From: Candidatus Obscuribacterales bacterium
Lineage (GTDB): Bacteria > Cyanobacteriota > Vampirovibrionia > Obscuribacterales > Obscuribacteraceae
Assembly: GCA_019750335.1 (NCBI GenBank)
Contig: JAIEOQ010000008.1
Span: forward strand, 558,001 to 622,000
Length of the DNA stretch: 64,000 nt
Reading direction: 5' to 3'
In this document: positions 24,713 to 32,551 of the stretch, one piece after another
How positions within the stretch are numbered: the first letter of the stretch is position 1
How the letters are laid out: each line of letters begins with the position of its first letter
The notes under the pieces: generated by a model
What the model was told of the DNA's origin: nothing
What the model saw: the letters and a program-made list of their open reading frames with translations, nothing else
Databases searched by the model: none
Program-made: the position numbers and the translations under genes

Positions 24713-26050
24713 CTAGCCGATACGTTTGACGACCACCTCAAGGGTCTCGACGTTAACGCTCAACACCTGAATCCCTTCGACCTTGTCGCCGTTCTTCCAC
24801 TCGTACTTGCCGCGATTCGGCAACTGGTTACGCGGGAGAAGAACCGGCACACCGTTGCCGATGTGCACCTCGACGTGGTCCGGCAGGAGCCGACGAATCG
24901 GACCCTTATAGGTACGACCTTCGACCTCGAGTTGCCCGATGGCAGCACGAACCCGCGCCACCTTCTCCTCGTCAACGTTGATCGTCGGAGTCGGAACCGA
25001 AGCAGCCGCCGCCGGAGCCACCGAAGCGACTTCCGGAAGCGCAACCGTAGCCGCCAAGGTATCGTTGATCACCGCCGGTTGAGCCGGCAAGCTGGCAACG
25101 ACCTGCTCCATGGCCACAGCTTCCGAAACCTGCGGTCGCGGATCGACAACGTGAGCCACCGTACCGGTCAATCCGGGACGAACGGCGTGGGTGTCAACCA
25201 CGTCGTGAAGAAGAGCGCCCGCCGGAACCACCACCGTTACCGCAGGCGTGAGCTGCCCGGCGGGAACGTGAATGTCAGCCACAACCGGCACGAGAGTCGG
25301 CACCGGCACTCCCGCTTCCTTCGCGTTGAAGTAGACGGCCGCTTGCGAGACCGACACCAAAAGCTGCATGCGCGGCGCTTGGCCGGGACGCGGTTCACCG
25401 CGAGCCGGCTTCTTTTCCGCGCTCTTCATCGCGACGAGGAGGTCGAAAGGTCCTTCGGTTTCAAACCGGGCAGCCAGCGCTTGCACCAGAGCCGAACGAG
25501 CCTTCTTTGCGGCGTGTCCGTCCCAACATTCGTCCAAGAAAGCCGCGGCGATCTCGTCATCGCAGACTTCGCTCACGTGCAACAGAGCCGTGAAGAACTC
25601 CGTCACCTGCATGCGCAGCCCGAAAGGACCATACTCGCCGCTGACGACGCCGATCACTTTCGCCGCAACGTTGGCTTTGCTGCCGACGAGAGCGTAAATA
25701 TCGGCTTCCGCCTTTTCCCAGAGATAAACCCGTTCGTCGAGGGGGTAGCTGGGACGGCCGCCGGCTTGAACACCGATGGTGCCGAGCTGGGCGACGATTT
25801 CGAGCGGAGCACCGGCGGCAATGGATTTCTCAATCGCTTCGAAGCGCGCAAGTTCATCGTTAGCTCGGGCGCCGAGCTTGTGCGCCGGCACGATGGCCAG
25901 TTGATCGGCGCCAAGGCCGATATCGACCAAAACGTAGCTGGGATTACCTTCCCGGCGGATGGCCTTAACAACGCGGCCGCCACGAAATTGACCAGCAGCC
26001 GGAGCGATACCCGAAGCGAAAGCAACCAGATTGAGATTCAAAACGGACAT
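24713..26050 (-). CDS. Large protein with two S1/OB-like regions
   Basis: The 445-residue protein has an OB-fold-like beta region near the start (about residues 21-60: GGRVVKAI, YVLVDIGLG, LAIVPAHKL). The last 75 residues have the pattern of an S1 domain: a G-x-I strand, VEVHIGNG, VLLPRNQL, GDKVEGIQVLSVN and EVVVKRIG. S1-like modules bind RNA or single-stranded nucleic acid. The middle is an Ala/Val/Pro-rich linker (about residues 250-360) of low complexity. I do not recognise the whole architecture. The ATG at 26050 is used; its ribosome site is weak. Confidence 0.78.
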   Translation of the reverse strand: MSVLNLNLVAFASGIAPAAGQFRGGRVVKAIRREGNPSYVLVDIGLGADQLAIVPAHKLGARANDELARFEAIEKSIAAGAPLEIVAQLGTIGVQAGGRPSYPLDERVYLWEKAEADIYALVGSKANVAAKVIGVVSGEYGPFGLRMQVTEFFTALLHVSEVCDDEIAAAFLDECWDGHAAKKARSALVQALAARFETEGPFDLLVAMKSAEKKPARGEPRPGQAPRMQLLVSVSQAAVYFNAKEAGVPVPTLVPVVADIHVPAGQLTPAVTVVVPAGALLHDVVDTHAVRPGLTGTVAHVVDPRPQVSEAVAMEQVVASLPAQPAVINDTLAATVALPEVASVAPAAAASVPTPTINVDEEKVARVRAAIGQLEVEGRTYKGPIRRLLPDHVEVHIGNGVPVLLPRNQLPNRGKYEWKNGDKVEGIQVLSVNVETLEVVVKRIG

Positions 26051-26132
26051 GGTGTGTATTTTCCTATTCACGAGTAAAAATTAACGGCAGAACACAGAGA
26101 CTAAAAATTCAGAGGGGTAAGACAAACACTAA

Positions 26133-26882
26133 CTAAGCGGCAGCCGAACTCAGACTCAAGCTCCAATCGCGCACTCGCGGGTCGTGCAAGACAACAGCAC
26201 CACTACGCTCACGCGCTTGACACTCAACAGCTACTAATCGCATGTGAAGCCGAATCATGTCCTGCCAGAACTGATGAACATGAGCCGCCATCTTCTGACT
26301 GCTCTTTTCACGCAGCTGTTTCAGGCGATCCGGCATCCGCTCAAGCTCCTGACGGCAAAGAACCAACTCCGCCAGCAAATCACCGCTGGCATCGCTGGGC
26401 AGCTCTTCCGACACGCGTGACACGAACCTGGCAATCTGATCATTGCATTCAGAAATCAGTCGCGAAATGGTTTCGCGCCGGATTTCATACGGACGCTGTG
26501 GTTTTTGGTAGCCGTTGACCACATTGCCGAAGCCTTGCAGACGAGCTTCCAGCAGCTTGGTGAGCCGGAGAATGCTCTCCTCAGTTTCGTCTTTCAACGA
26601 ACCGCGGAAAAGCCCCTCCACTTGCTCATAGGCCAAGCGGAGTTTCTCCAAAGCACTCTCCAGCTCTCTTTCAGCGGACCGAAGTACCAGGGCGCTGTCG
26701 CACTTGCTCAGAGCTGCCAGAATCTCCGGCGGCAGAACGTCATCATGCTTGACTGCTTGATCGACAAGCTCCAGCTCCGGAATCACTTCTTCCAAGGTAC
26801 GCAAGAAAAGCACCATGGAGAAGTTTCGCAGAACATAGCAAAGACGAAGATCGCCACCATTCCGATCATTAGTCGTCATCAT
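26133..26882 (-). CDS. All-helical protein, unknown
   Basis: The 249-residue protein is almost entirely helical with heptad-like Leu/Glu patterns (about residues 60-130 and 165-220), so a coiled coil or helical bundle is likely. Single cysteines occur in DLRLCYV and ELVLCRQE. There is no signal peptide. The ATG at 26882 has GGAG 8 bp upstream. It lies 80 bp upstream of the S1-like gene and in the same direction, and could share its transcript. No family is recognised. Confidence 0.75.
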   Translation of the reverse strand: MMTTNDRNGGDLRLCYVLRNFSMVLFLRTLEEVIPELELVDQAVKHDDVLPPEILAALSKCDSALVLRSAERELESALEKLRLAYEQVEGLFRGSLKDETEESILRLTKLLEARLQGFGNVVNGYQKPQRPYEIRRETISRLISECNDQIARFVSRVSEELPSDASGDLLAELVLCRQELERMPDRLKQLREKSSQKMAAHVHQFWQDMIRLHMRLVAVECQARERSGAVVLHDPRVRDWSLSLSSAAA

Positions 26883-26984
26883 AAATACAGCTCCATTGAA
26901 TGATTTACACAGGCAGCGCGGGTGGGTTAAATACTCACCCGCACCGCCATTTCAACAATAGAGCCGCAGCTCTACAACAATCGA

Positions 26985-27866
26985 CTACGCCAGCGCTTGC
27001 GGTCCGAAGGAGTCCGGCAGCAGCTCATCCAAAGAAGTACGAACCGCATTGCGATTCGCATCCAAAAGAAGCACTTTACCGTCCAGTCCGAATTCGCGTA
27101 GCACTTGCAAGCATTCGCCTTCAACCGGGTTGACCGCTTTCAGGTCATCGACATTCAAGGCAAGATTGACGTTGTGACAATAACCAGCTGTGCGAGCCGT
27201 GCGCATGGCGACGCAAGCCGCCAGCGCCGAACCACCGTAACTGGCATTGTCATCCGAAACACCGGCGAAACTACGTCGTTTACCATTCGCGTTGCAAGCG
27301 GAGAAGACTGCCGCTTGCGCTTTCTTCGAATAGGGCACGTGCGCTTTTGCCGAAAGCTCAAGCACACGGTCCACGACCGATTTTTCCGCCCGCGTCAAAT
27401 CAGCAAAAGCAATTGCCTGACCTGCCGCTGCCGGAAGCATATCGCCGACTTTGAACTTGAACACGTCATTCTCTTTGTTCGCCATGCTCAGCAAATCGGC
27501 GTTCCAGCCGAACTCAGCGAGCACCTGCCGGCAAAGCCCGCAGGAAATGGCGCCCACGCCTTGATACTTCTTGCAGACCAAAGCCACCGAAAGGAATTGA
27601 CGATAGCCGGCAGCAACTGCTGCAACCGCCGCGTTTCGTTCGGCGCAAATGGTCGGATTCATGAAGCGATTTTCCACGTTGCACCCGGCGAAGGTGCGCG
27701 TTTCACCCTGAGCATTTCCAGCCAGAATGACGGTACCGACGTTGAAGTTGGAAAGCGGAACGTAAGCATTTTCAGCCACGCGCCAGGTTCCAAGAACCAT
27801 TTCCTTTTCAACAGCGGAAAGAGCGTCAAACTTGATGAACGAGCCGAGGTGTTTTTGGTTGGACAT
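26985..27866 (-). CDS. cdd: Cytidine deaminase, two-domain form
   Basis: The 293-residue protein has two cytidine-deaminase folds in tandem, as in the 294-residue E. coli enzyme. The N-terminal fold is intact: CAERNAA (Cys74 ligand, Glu76 proton shuttle) and SCGLCRQ (Cys109 and Cys112). The zinc set is thus three cysteines, as in tetrameric Bacillus-type enzymes, rather than the His-Cys-Cys of E. coli. The second fold (about residues 160-290) has lost its ligands and is structural. It converts cytidine and deoxycytidine to uridine forms in pyrimidine salvage. Single gene. Confidence 0.93.
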   Translation of the reverse strand: MSNQKHLGSFIKFDALSAVEKEMVLGTWRVAENAYVPLSNFNVGTVILAGNAQGETRTFAGCNVENRFMNPTICAERNAAVAAVAAGYRQFLSVALVCKKYQGVGAISCGLCRQVLAEFGWNADLLSMANKENDVFKFKVGDMLPAAAGQAIAFADLTRAEKSVVDRVLELSAKAHVPYSKKAQAAVFSACNANGKRRSFAGVSDDNASYGGSALAACVAMRTARTAGYCHNVNLALNVDDLKAVNPVEGECLQVLREFGLDGKVLLLDANRNAVRTSLDELLPDSFGPQALA

Positions 27867-28435
27867 TGAAAGGTTTCCTTGTGTCAGCGCACAGGCAGCT
27901 GCCTGGCGTCAACAGAAAACCTGCCGAGTCCAACCGGACCAGCAAACTTACGTTGTTGAACATACAGACCCGCCTATTGCGAGGTGATCTGTACACAAGG
28001 AATCAGCGCCGAGCCCCATGCTCGTGCCGCCCTCGTAGAAGTCCAACCGGTTCACTTCCCAAGCTAATTCGTATCCCAACCTGACAGCAGACTGCTATTT
28101 GCGTTACTTGACGCTGTGGAAGCAGTTACTACTGGCAGTTATGGCTACGAAACTTTTGGCTTGGGAATCCCTAACAACAGGAAGTGAATGATTGACGTAA
28201 TGACTATAAGTAAAAAGAGAATCTAAAGCCAAACTAATAGAGGCTAAGAAAGATTATCTCTTCAAGTGAGATGGGAATGATCCCACTATGATTGTCGTAA
28301 CAGCTACGCGCAACGGAACTAGCTACTAATCTAGCTTTCAATAATTACCATACAACATAGTAATAATCCAAAACAAAAAGACAGACAGCAATTGTTAGTT
28401 GTCTGCCCTTTTGTTTGAGAAACTCATTTACTTCT
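27867..28435. other. Gene-free region upstream of the cytidine deaminase
   Basis: About 570 bp. Upstream of the deaminase start there is a GGCAGCTGCC palindrome. No gene, RNA or terminator was found that I can support. Confidence 0.45.
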
Positions 28436-28810
28436 TTATTGGGAGCGAGTCAAAATCAACAAGCCGGACAGAGTCAGGCCTGAAGCAATGGACAAAATCA
28501 GATTAGCTGTGCCGACAATAGCTAAAGCTTGCAAGGATAGCGAAGCGATCAGTGCCGCGCCGATGATCAATCCCATAAAGCGCACACCTAACTCTCCCCA
28601 GCTTTCTTTAAGCGGCCAGTTGAGAGTTTTGTTGAACTTATAGACATCGCTATAAGCCCAGTAAGCGAATCCTCCGGCAGAAACGACGCCAATGCCGAAT
28701 AACCAAGGCAGTGCTGTCGTAAATAAGCTGGCAAACATAACTGCCAGATGAAAGCCGAAAAGTAAGCCGGCCACCAAACTAAGAACGGCTACTGAAGTTT
28801 TTGTGTTCAT
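28436..28810 (-). CDS. Membrane protein with three to four helices, unknown
   Basis: The 124-residue protein has hydrophobic segments at about residues 7-28, 33-52, 75-95 and 100-120. A short cytoplasmic loop between the second and third contains Trp residues. The ATG at 28810 is chosen for its fit to the first helix; no strong ribosome site is seen. It follows the broken aminotransferase gene by 31 bp. Family not recognised. Confidence 0.72.
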   Translation of the reverse strand: MNTKTSVAVLSLVAGLLFGFHLAVMFASLFTTALPWLFGIGVVSAGGFAYWAYSDVYKFNKTLNWPLKESWGELGVRFMGLIIGAALIASLSLQALAIVGTANLILSIASGLTLSGLLILTRSQ

Positions 28811-28841
28811 AATTATCCATCGCGCAAATTTGCGCACAAAA

Positions 28842-30027
28842 TTACGCTGCTTCCACGGACGTAGAAAGAGCGCTTACAGCCTGATCGATTAGAGAGGCTG
28901 AACGCGCAAAACAGAAGCGCACATAGCTTGTGCTTTTTCCCGGTCGAAAGAAAGTCTCACCGGGCACAGCTAAGATCTGATGCTTAGCCAAAAGATGACG
29001 GCAACAATCTTCGCCGCTCAAGAAACTTAAAGGTCGCGAGCCGGCAAAAATTGAGAAAGTACCCTCACTTGAAGTTAGGGAAAACCCGCTAAGCCGTAAT
29101 GCCGTTTCAAGCTTGTCGCGCAGCTGCTTATGCTCAAGAACGGTGGACGCCGCAAAAAGCAGCATAGTGCTCGTAAGCAATGGCACAAGCTTCTTGCAGA
29201 GGTGTCGGCGCGCCTAAAGACAAAGCGTTGACACTGCGAATAGCAGCAGTTAAATCAGCCGGAGCAATGATACTGCCCACTCGCCAACCGGCAGCATTGA
29301 ACACTTTGGAGATGCTGCGAATGACTACGCAACGCTCTTTCATTCCAGGCAAGCTGCACAAACTTTTGTGCTGTCCTTCATAAACGAAGGGAGCGTATGC
29401 TTCATCACAAACAGCAATCAAGTCGTGCTTATGACAAAGGTCAGCAACAATTTGCAGTTCTTCAAGAGAAAAAACTCGCCCGGTCGGATTGTGCGGGCTG
29501 TTGAGCAGAATGACACGGCAACGCTTGCCGATCGCTTTTTTCAGCTCTTTACGCTCAATACGCCAATCGCCATAGCTAAGTTTGGCAAAACGTGGAAGCG
29601 CTCCAGCCAGAGCCAGCTGCGGTACAAAATATTCGTAGAAAGGCTCAAACACAACCGCTTCGTCGCCGGAGTCGAGCAAAGCAAGAATAGTTGCGTTTAA
29701 GGCAGCGCTGGCTCCAGCCGAAATGGTCACTTCGACATCAGGGTCCACCGTTACCGATTGCTCGGCGCTGAATTGAGAAGCAACTGCCTGGCGTAACTTA
29801 GAAGCACCTTTGCTGCCAATATATCCGTTTTTGCCGGCAACAATCATTTTCTGTCCGGCCTCAATCAAGAAAGCCGGCGGCGGATAATCAGGTGTGCCTA
29901 AAGCCAAATCAATCACCGCCTGTCCGGATTCGCGCAAAGCGGTTGCTTTCTCTAATAAAAGCCCGGTTTTGCTTTCCGGCATACCCTCAAGGCGTCGTGA
30001 ATGGCGCCTTCTATTACTTGTGCTCAT
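28842..30027 (-). pseudogene. Class I/II aminotransferase broken by a single-base frameshift
   Basis: Two overlapping frames give one PLP-dependent aminotransferase of about 394 residues. The N-terminal part has SAGASAA, NSPHNPTG, CDEAY and the PLP-lysine motif SISKVFNAAGWR. The C-terminal part has the final domain ending in VRFCFA. The break is a run of five A (29154-29158, T on the coding strand): removing one base restores the frame from YEHYAAF to AASTVLEHKQ. It is either a real disrupting mutation, slippage at a homopolymer, or a base-calling error. The start is ATG 30027, with GGAG upstream. The family includes aspartate-, methionine- and kynurenine-type transaminases; no substrate is assigned. 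Confidence 0.85.
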
Positions 30028-30477
30028 GTTAATCTCCAGCATCATGACGCGGAAAAAACCAAGCAACACAGATGTCGCTTAGAGCATAAACAAAGGCTAA
30101 TTTGGTGCGTGAGACAGTAGCGGCAATAACTTTTTCGTAAAACAAAACTGGATATTTTGAGCTTAAGCTCGCAGGGAGCCGTTTTTCAACAATTGTGCTT
30201 CACTGTGCCGCAAAGTTGCCCCACTTAATGTCTTCCAGCTTCGCTAGCAATGAGAATGTGCTAATTAAAATCAGCGAAAACTCCCTTGAATTCCGGTCTT
30301 TACAAGCTTTAGGTTAATTGCCTCCCCGATCAGATCAAGTAAAGAACAGATCCCAGTCATTTAAACCACCCAGTTCTTGATTAGCACTTTTACTAAAGCT
30401 CTTTTGCGAGTGACGTTTTAGCTCGCAGGCAATTTTTGCTGCTCCGCTCTGGCGGACAAGCCTTAAGGAACCCAATC
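30028..30477. other. Divergent promoter region
   Basis: About 450 bp between the aminotransferase (-) and the thioesterase (+). I see no gene in it and no clear promoter pair. Confidence 0.45.
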
Positions 30478-31341
30478 ATGTCTAGCAACACTGATGAAAG
30501 ACAGCTCACAGTGCGCGTTACCATGCAACCGCGCGACGCGGACAAACATGGCAAAATCTCCGGCGCCATCCTCGGTCATATCGACTTGGCCGCCGCCGCT
30601 AAAGCCCGTCAATCATGCACCAGCGCCAAAATTCGCAAAGTTGTTACCCGCCTGGTCGATGAGATCGATTTCACCGAACCGGTAAAAATCGGCGATGTGC
30701 TTAGCTGCTATTCATCCATCGTCCGTATCGGCACCACATCAGTAACCGTACTTGTGGAAGTGGAAGCCGACCGCGACGGACAGATCATTGCCATCACCAA
30801 AGCAAATACGGTGTTTGTTGCTCTCGATCGCGCAGGCTCGCCGACGCCTTTGGACAGCAGCAAAAAGCTCAGCAAAGGCGTGAAAAAGCCTGCAGCCAAA
30901 ACTACCGCTGCGCCATCGGCTCCTTCCGCCCAAACACCAAGCGAACCGCCAGCCGAACGAATTGTGGCTTTGCGCAAAATGATGATGCCTTATGAGCTGA
31001 ACGGTCAGGGCGACATTTTCGGCGGGCAACTCATGGGCTTGATGGTCGAAGGCGGCACTTACGTGGCTGGGCGCATTTGCAAAAACCGCTTCATTTCGGG
31101 CTGCGTGCTGCGCAAAATGAACAAAATGGAGTTCAAGCAGCCGGTGAACGTCAACGATGTGATCACTTGCTACGGCACCGTCACTGAAGTTGGCACCACT
31201 TCAATCAGCGTTCATATCGAAGCCGAAGTGGTACGCAACGGCAAAACGATTCCGGTGACGCAGGCTGATTTCGTCTTTGTCGCTGTTAACGACAAAAACA
31301 AGCCGGTCCGCGTCTGTTGCGGTCGGCGCAGGCAAAAGTAA
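30478..31341 (+). CDS. Double-hotdog acyl-CoA thioesterase
   Basis: The 287-residue protein holds two hotdog domains in tandem, as in ACOT7-type acyl-CoA hydrolases. Domain 1 covers about residues 8-125. Domain 2 covers about 160-280 and has the YciA-like GQGDIFGGQLMGLM helix start and MEFKQPVNVNDVITCYG strand. An Ala/Pro/Ser linker joins them. In domain 1 the matching HGKISGAILGHID segment is altered, so only one site per pair may be active, as is usual for this type. It would hydrolyse acyl-CoA to free CoA and acid. AAGGA precedes ATG 30478; the next gene is 15 bp away. Confidence 0.86.
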   Translation: MSSNTDERQLTVRVTMQPRDADKHGKISGAILGHIDLAAAAKARQSCTSAKIRKVVTRLVDEIDFTEPVKIGDVLSCYSSIVRIGTTSVTVLVEVEADRDGQIIAITKANTVFVALDRAGSPTPLDSSKKLSKGVKKPAAKTTAAPSAPSAQTPSEPPAERIVALRKMMMPYELNGQGDIFGGQLMGLMVEGGTYVAGRICKNRFISGCVLRKMNKMEFKQPVNVNDVITCYGTVTEVGTTSISVHIEAEVVRNGKTIPVTQADFVFVAVNDKNKPVRVCCGRRRQK

Positions 31342-31356
31342 GCAACGAGGCAAACA

Positions 31357-32484
31357 ATGAGTGCTTTGAAAGTGGCTGTTGCCGGACTTGGCATTCACGG
31401 CGCTTCTGCGGCTTACGAGCTGCAAAAGCGTGGTTGCCGAGTTCTCGGTTTTGATTTGCATCCGCCTTTGCACAAACAAGGCAGCTCACACGGTCGTTCA
31501 CGAATCATTCGTTTGGCTTATTCCGAATCGCCGCATTATGTGGTGCTTTTGCAAGAAGCCTACAAACGCTGGCATGACCTGGCGAAAAAAGCGCGACGCA
31601 AGTTGCTACGCCAAACCGGCGGTTTGATTTTCGGTCCGCGCGACGGGCATTTAGTGAGCGGAGCTCTGAAAAGCGCGCAGCAATTCAGTCTTGAGCATGA
31701 ATATTTAAGCGCCGCCGAAGTGAACAGAAAGTTTCCCGGCTTCAGCCTGCCTGAAAGTCTGGAAGCTTTTTATGAAAGCGCTGCCGGCATTCTTGATGCT
31801 GAGGCTTGTGTCGCTTCGTACTTGAAGCTGGCGCAACTAGGCGGCGCCGACCTGCACCACGAAGAGCCGGTTCTTTCTTACGAAAAAGAAGGCAGCGGCA
31901 TTCGTATCAAGACGAGCAAAAGTTCTTATCTGGTCGACAAGCTTTTGCTGACGACCGGCCCCTGGGCCAGCGAGTTTCTTGCTGACTTGAAACTGCCTTT
32001 GCAAGTGGTGCGCCAGCTTGTAGTTCATTGTCAACCGAGTAAACGCTGTGTTTTCAACGCCAAGCATTTCCCGGTTTATTATTACGAAGTTTCCGAAGGG
32101 TGCTATTACGGCTTCCCGCAACTGCCCGGGCAAGGCGTAAAATTCGGACGGCATGACGTCGGTCAAGCCTGCACCGCACGTAACATCAAACGTTCAATCG
32201 ATACGGCAGAGGTAGAAGCTCTGCGCTCGGTAATCAACAAATATATGCCTGGTTCCTGCGACGGCAAAGTCTTGCGCAGCTACACCTGCATGTATACCAA
32301 CACACCGGACCGTGATTTCGTCGTCGGCTTGCACCCGGACAACGCCAATATTGTGTTTGGCTCCTGGTGTGGCGGGCACGGCTTCAAGTTCGGTTCGGTG
32401 TCGGGCAAAATCCATGCTGACCTTCTTATACAAGGAAAAACAGACATGCCAATCGACTTTCTTTCACTGGCGAGGTTCGCCTGA
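31357..32484 (+). CDS. Sarcosine oxidase/N-methyltryptophan oxidase-like flavoenzyme
   Basis: The 375-residue protein is a FAD-dependent amine oxidase of the monomeric sarcosine-oxidase group. It has a Rossmann start (GLGIHGASAA), the SSHGRSRIIRLAY block typical of the group, and Cys311 in TCMYTNTPDRD, where FAD is held covalently in MSOX and MTOX. The end HGFKFGSVSGKI also matches. It would oxidise a secondary amino acid such as sarcosine, N-methyltryptophan or pipecolate with O2. The substrate is uncertain. It is 15 bp after the thioesterase and probably co-transcribed. Confidence 0.9.
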   Translation: MSALKVAVAGLGIHGASAAYELQKRGCRVLGFDLHPPLHKQGSSHGRSRIIRLAYSESPHYVVLLQEAYKRWHDLAKKARRKLLRQTGGLIFGPRDGHLVSGALKSAQQFSLEHEYLSAAEVNRKFPGFSLPESLEAFYESAAGILDAEACVASYLKLAQLGGADLHHEEPVLSYEKEGSGIRIKTSKSSYLVDKLLLTTGPWASEFLADLKLPLQVVRQLVVHCQPSKRCVFNAKHFPVYYYEVSEGCYYGFPQLPGQGVKFGRHDVGQACTARNIKRSIDTAEVEALRSVINKYMPGSCDGKVLRSYTCMYTNTPDRDFVVGLHPDNANIVFGSWCGGHGFKFGSVSGKIHADLLIQGKTDMPIDFLSLARFA

Positions 32485-32551
32485 GTCTTAGGACTCAGGC
32501 ACAAAGAACAATCAACTCAAACCGGCTCCACCAACAATCAAGAGGTGCACC

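Noticed and set aside
24611-26077. 488-codon plus-strand open frame
   Set aside because: It is the shadow of the S1-like gene on the other strand; the product is Arg/His-rich with no domain, whereas the minus-strand product shows S1-type patterns.
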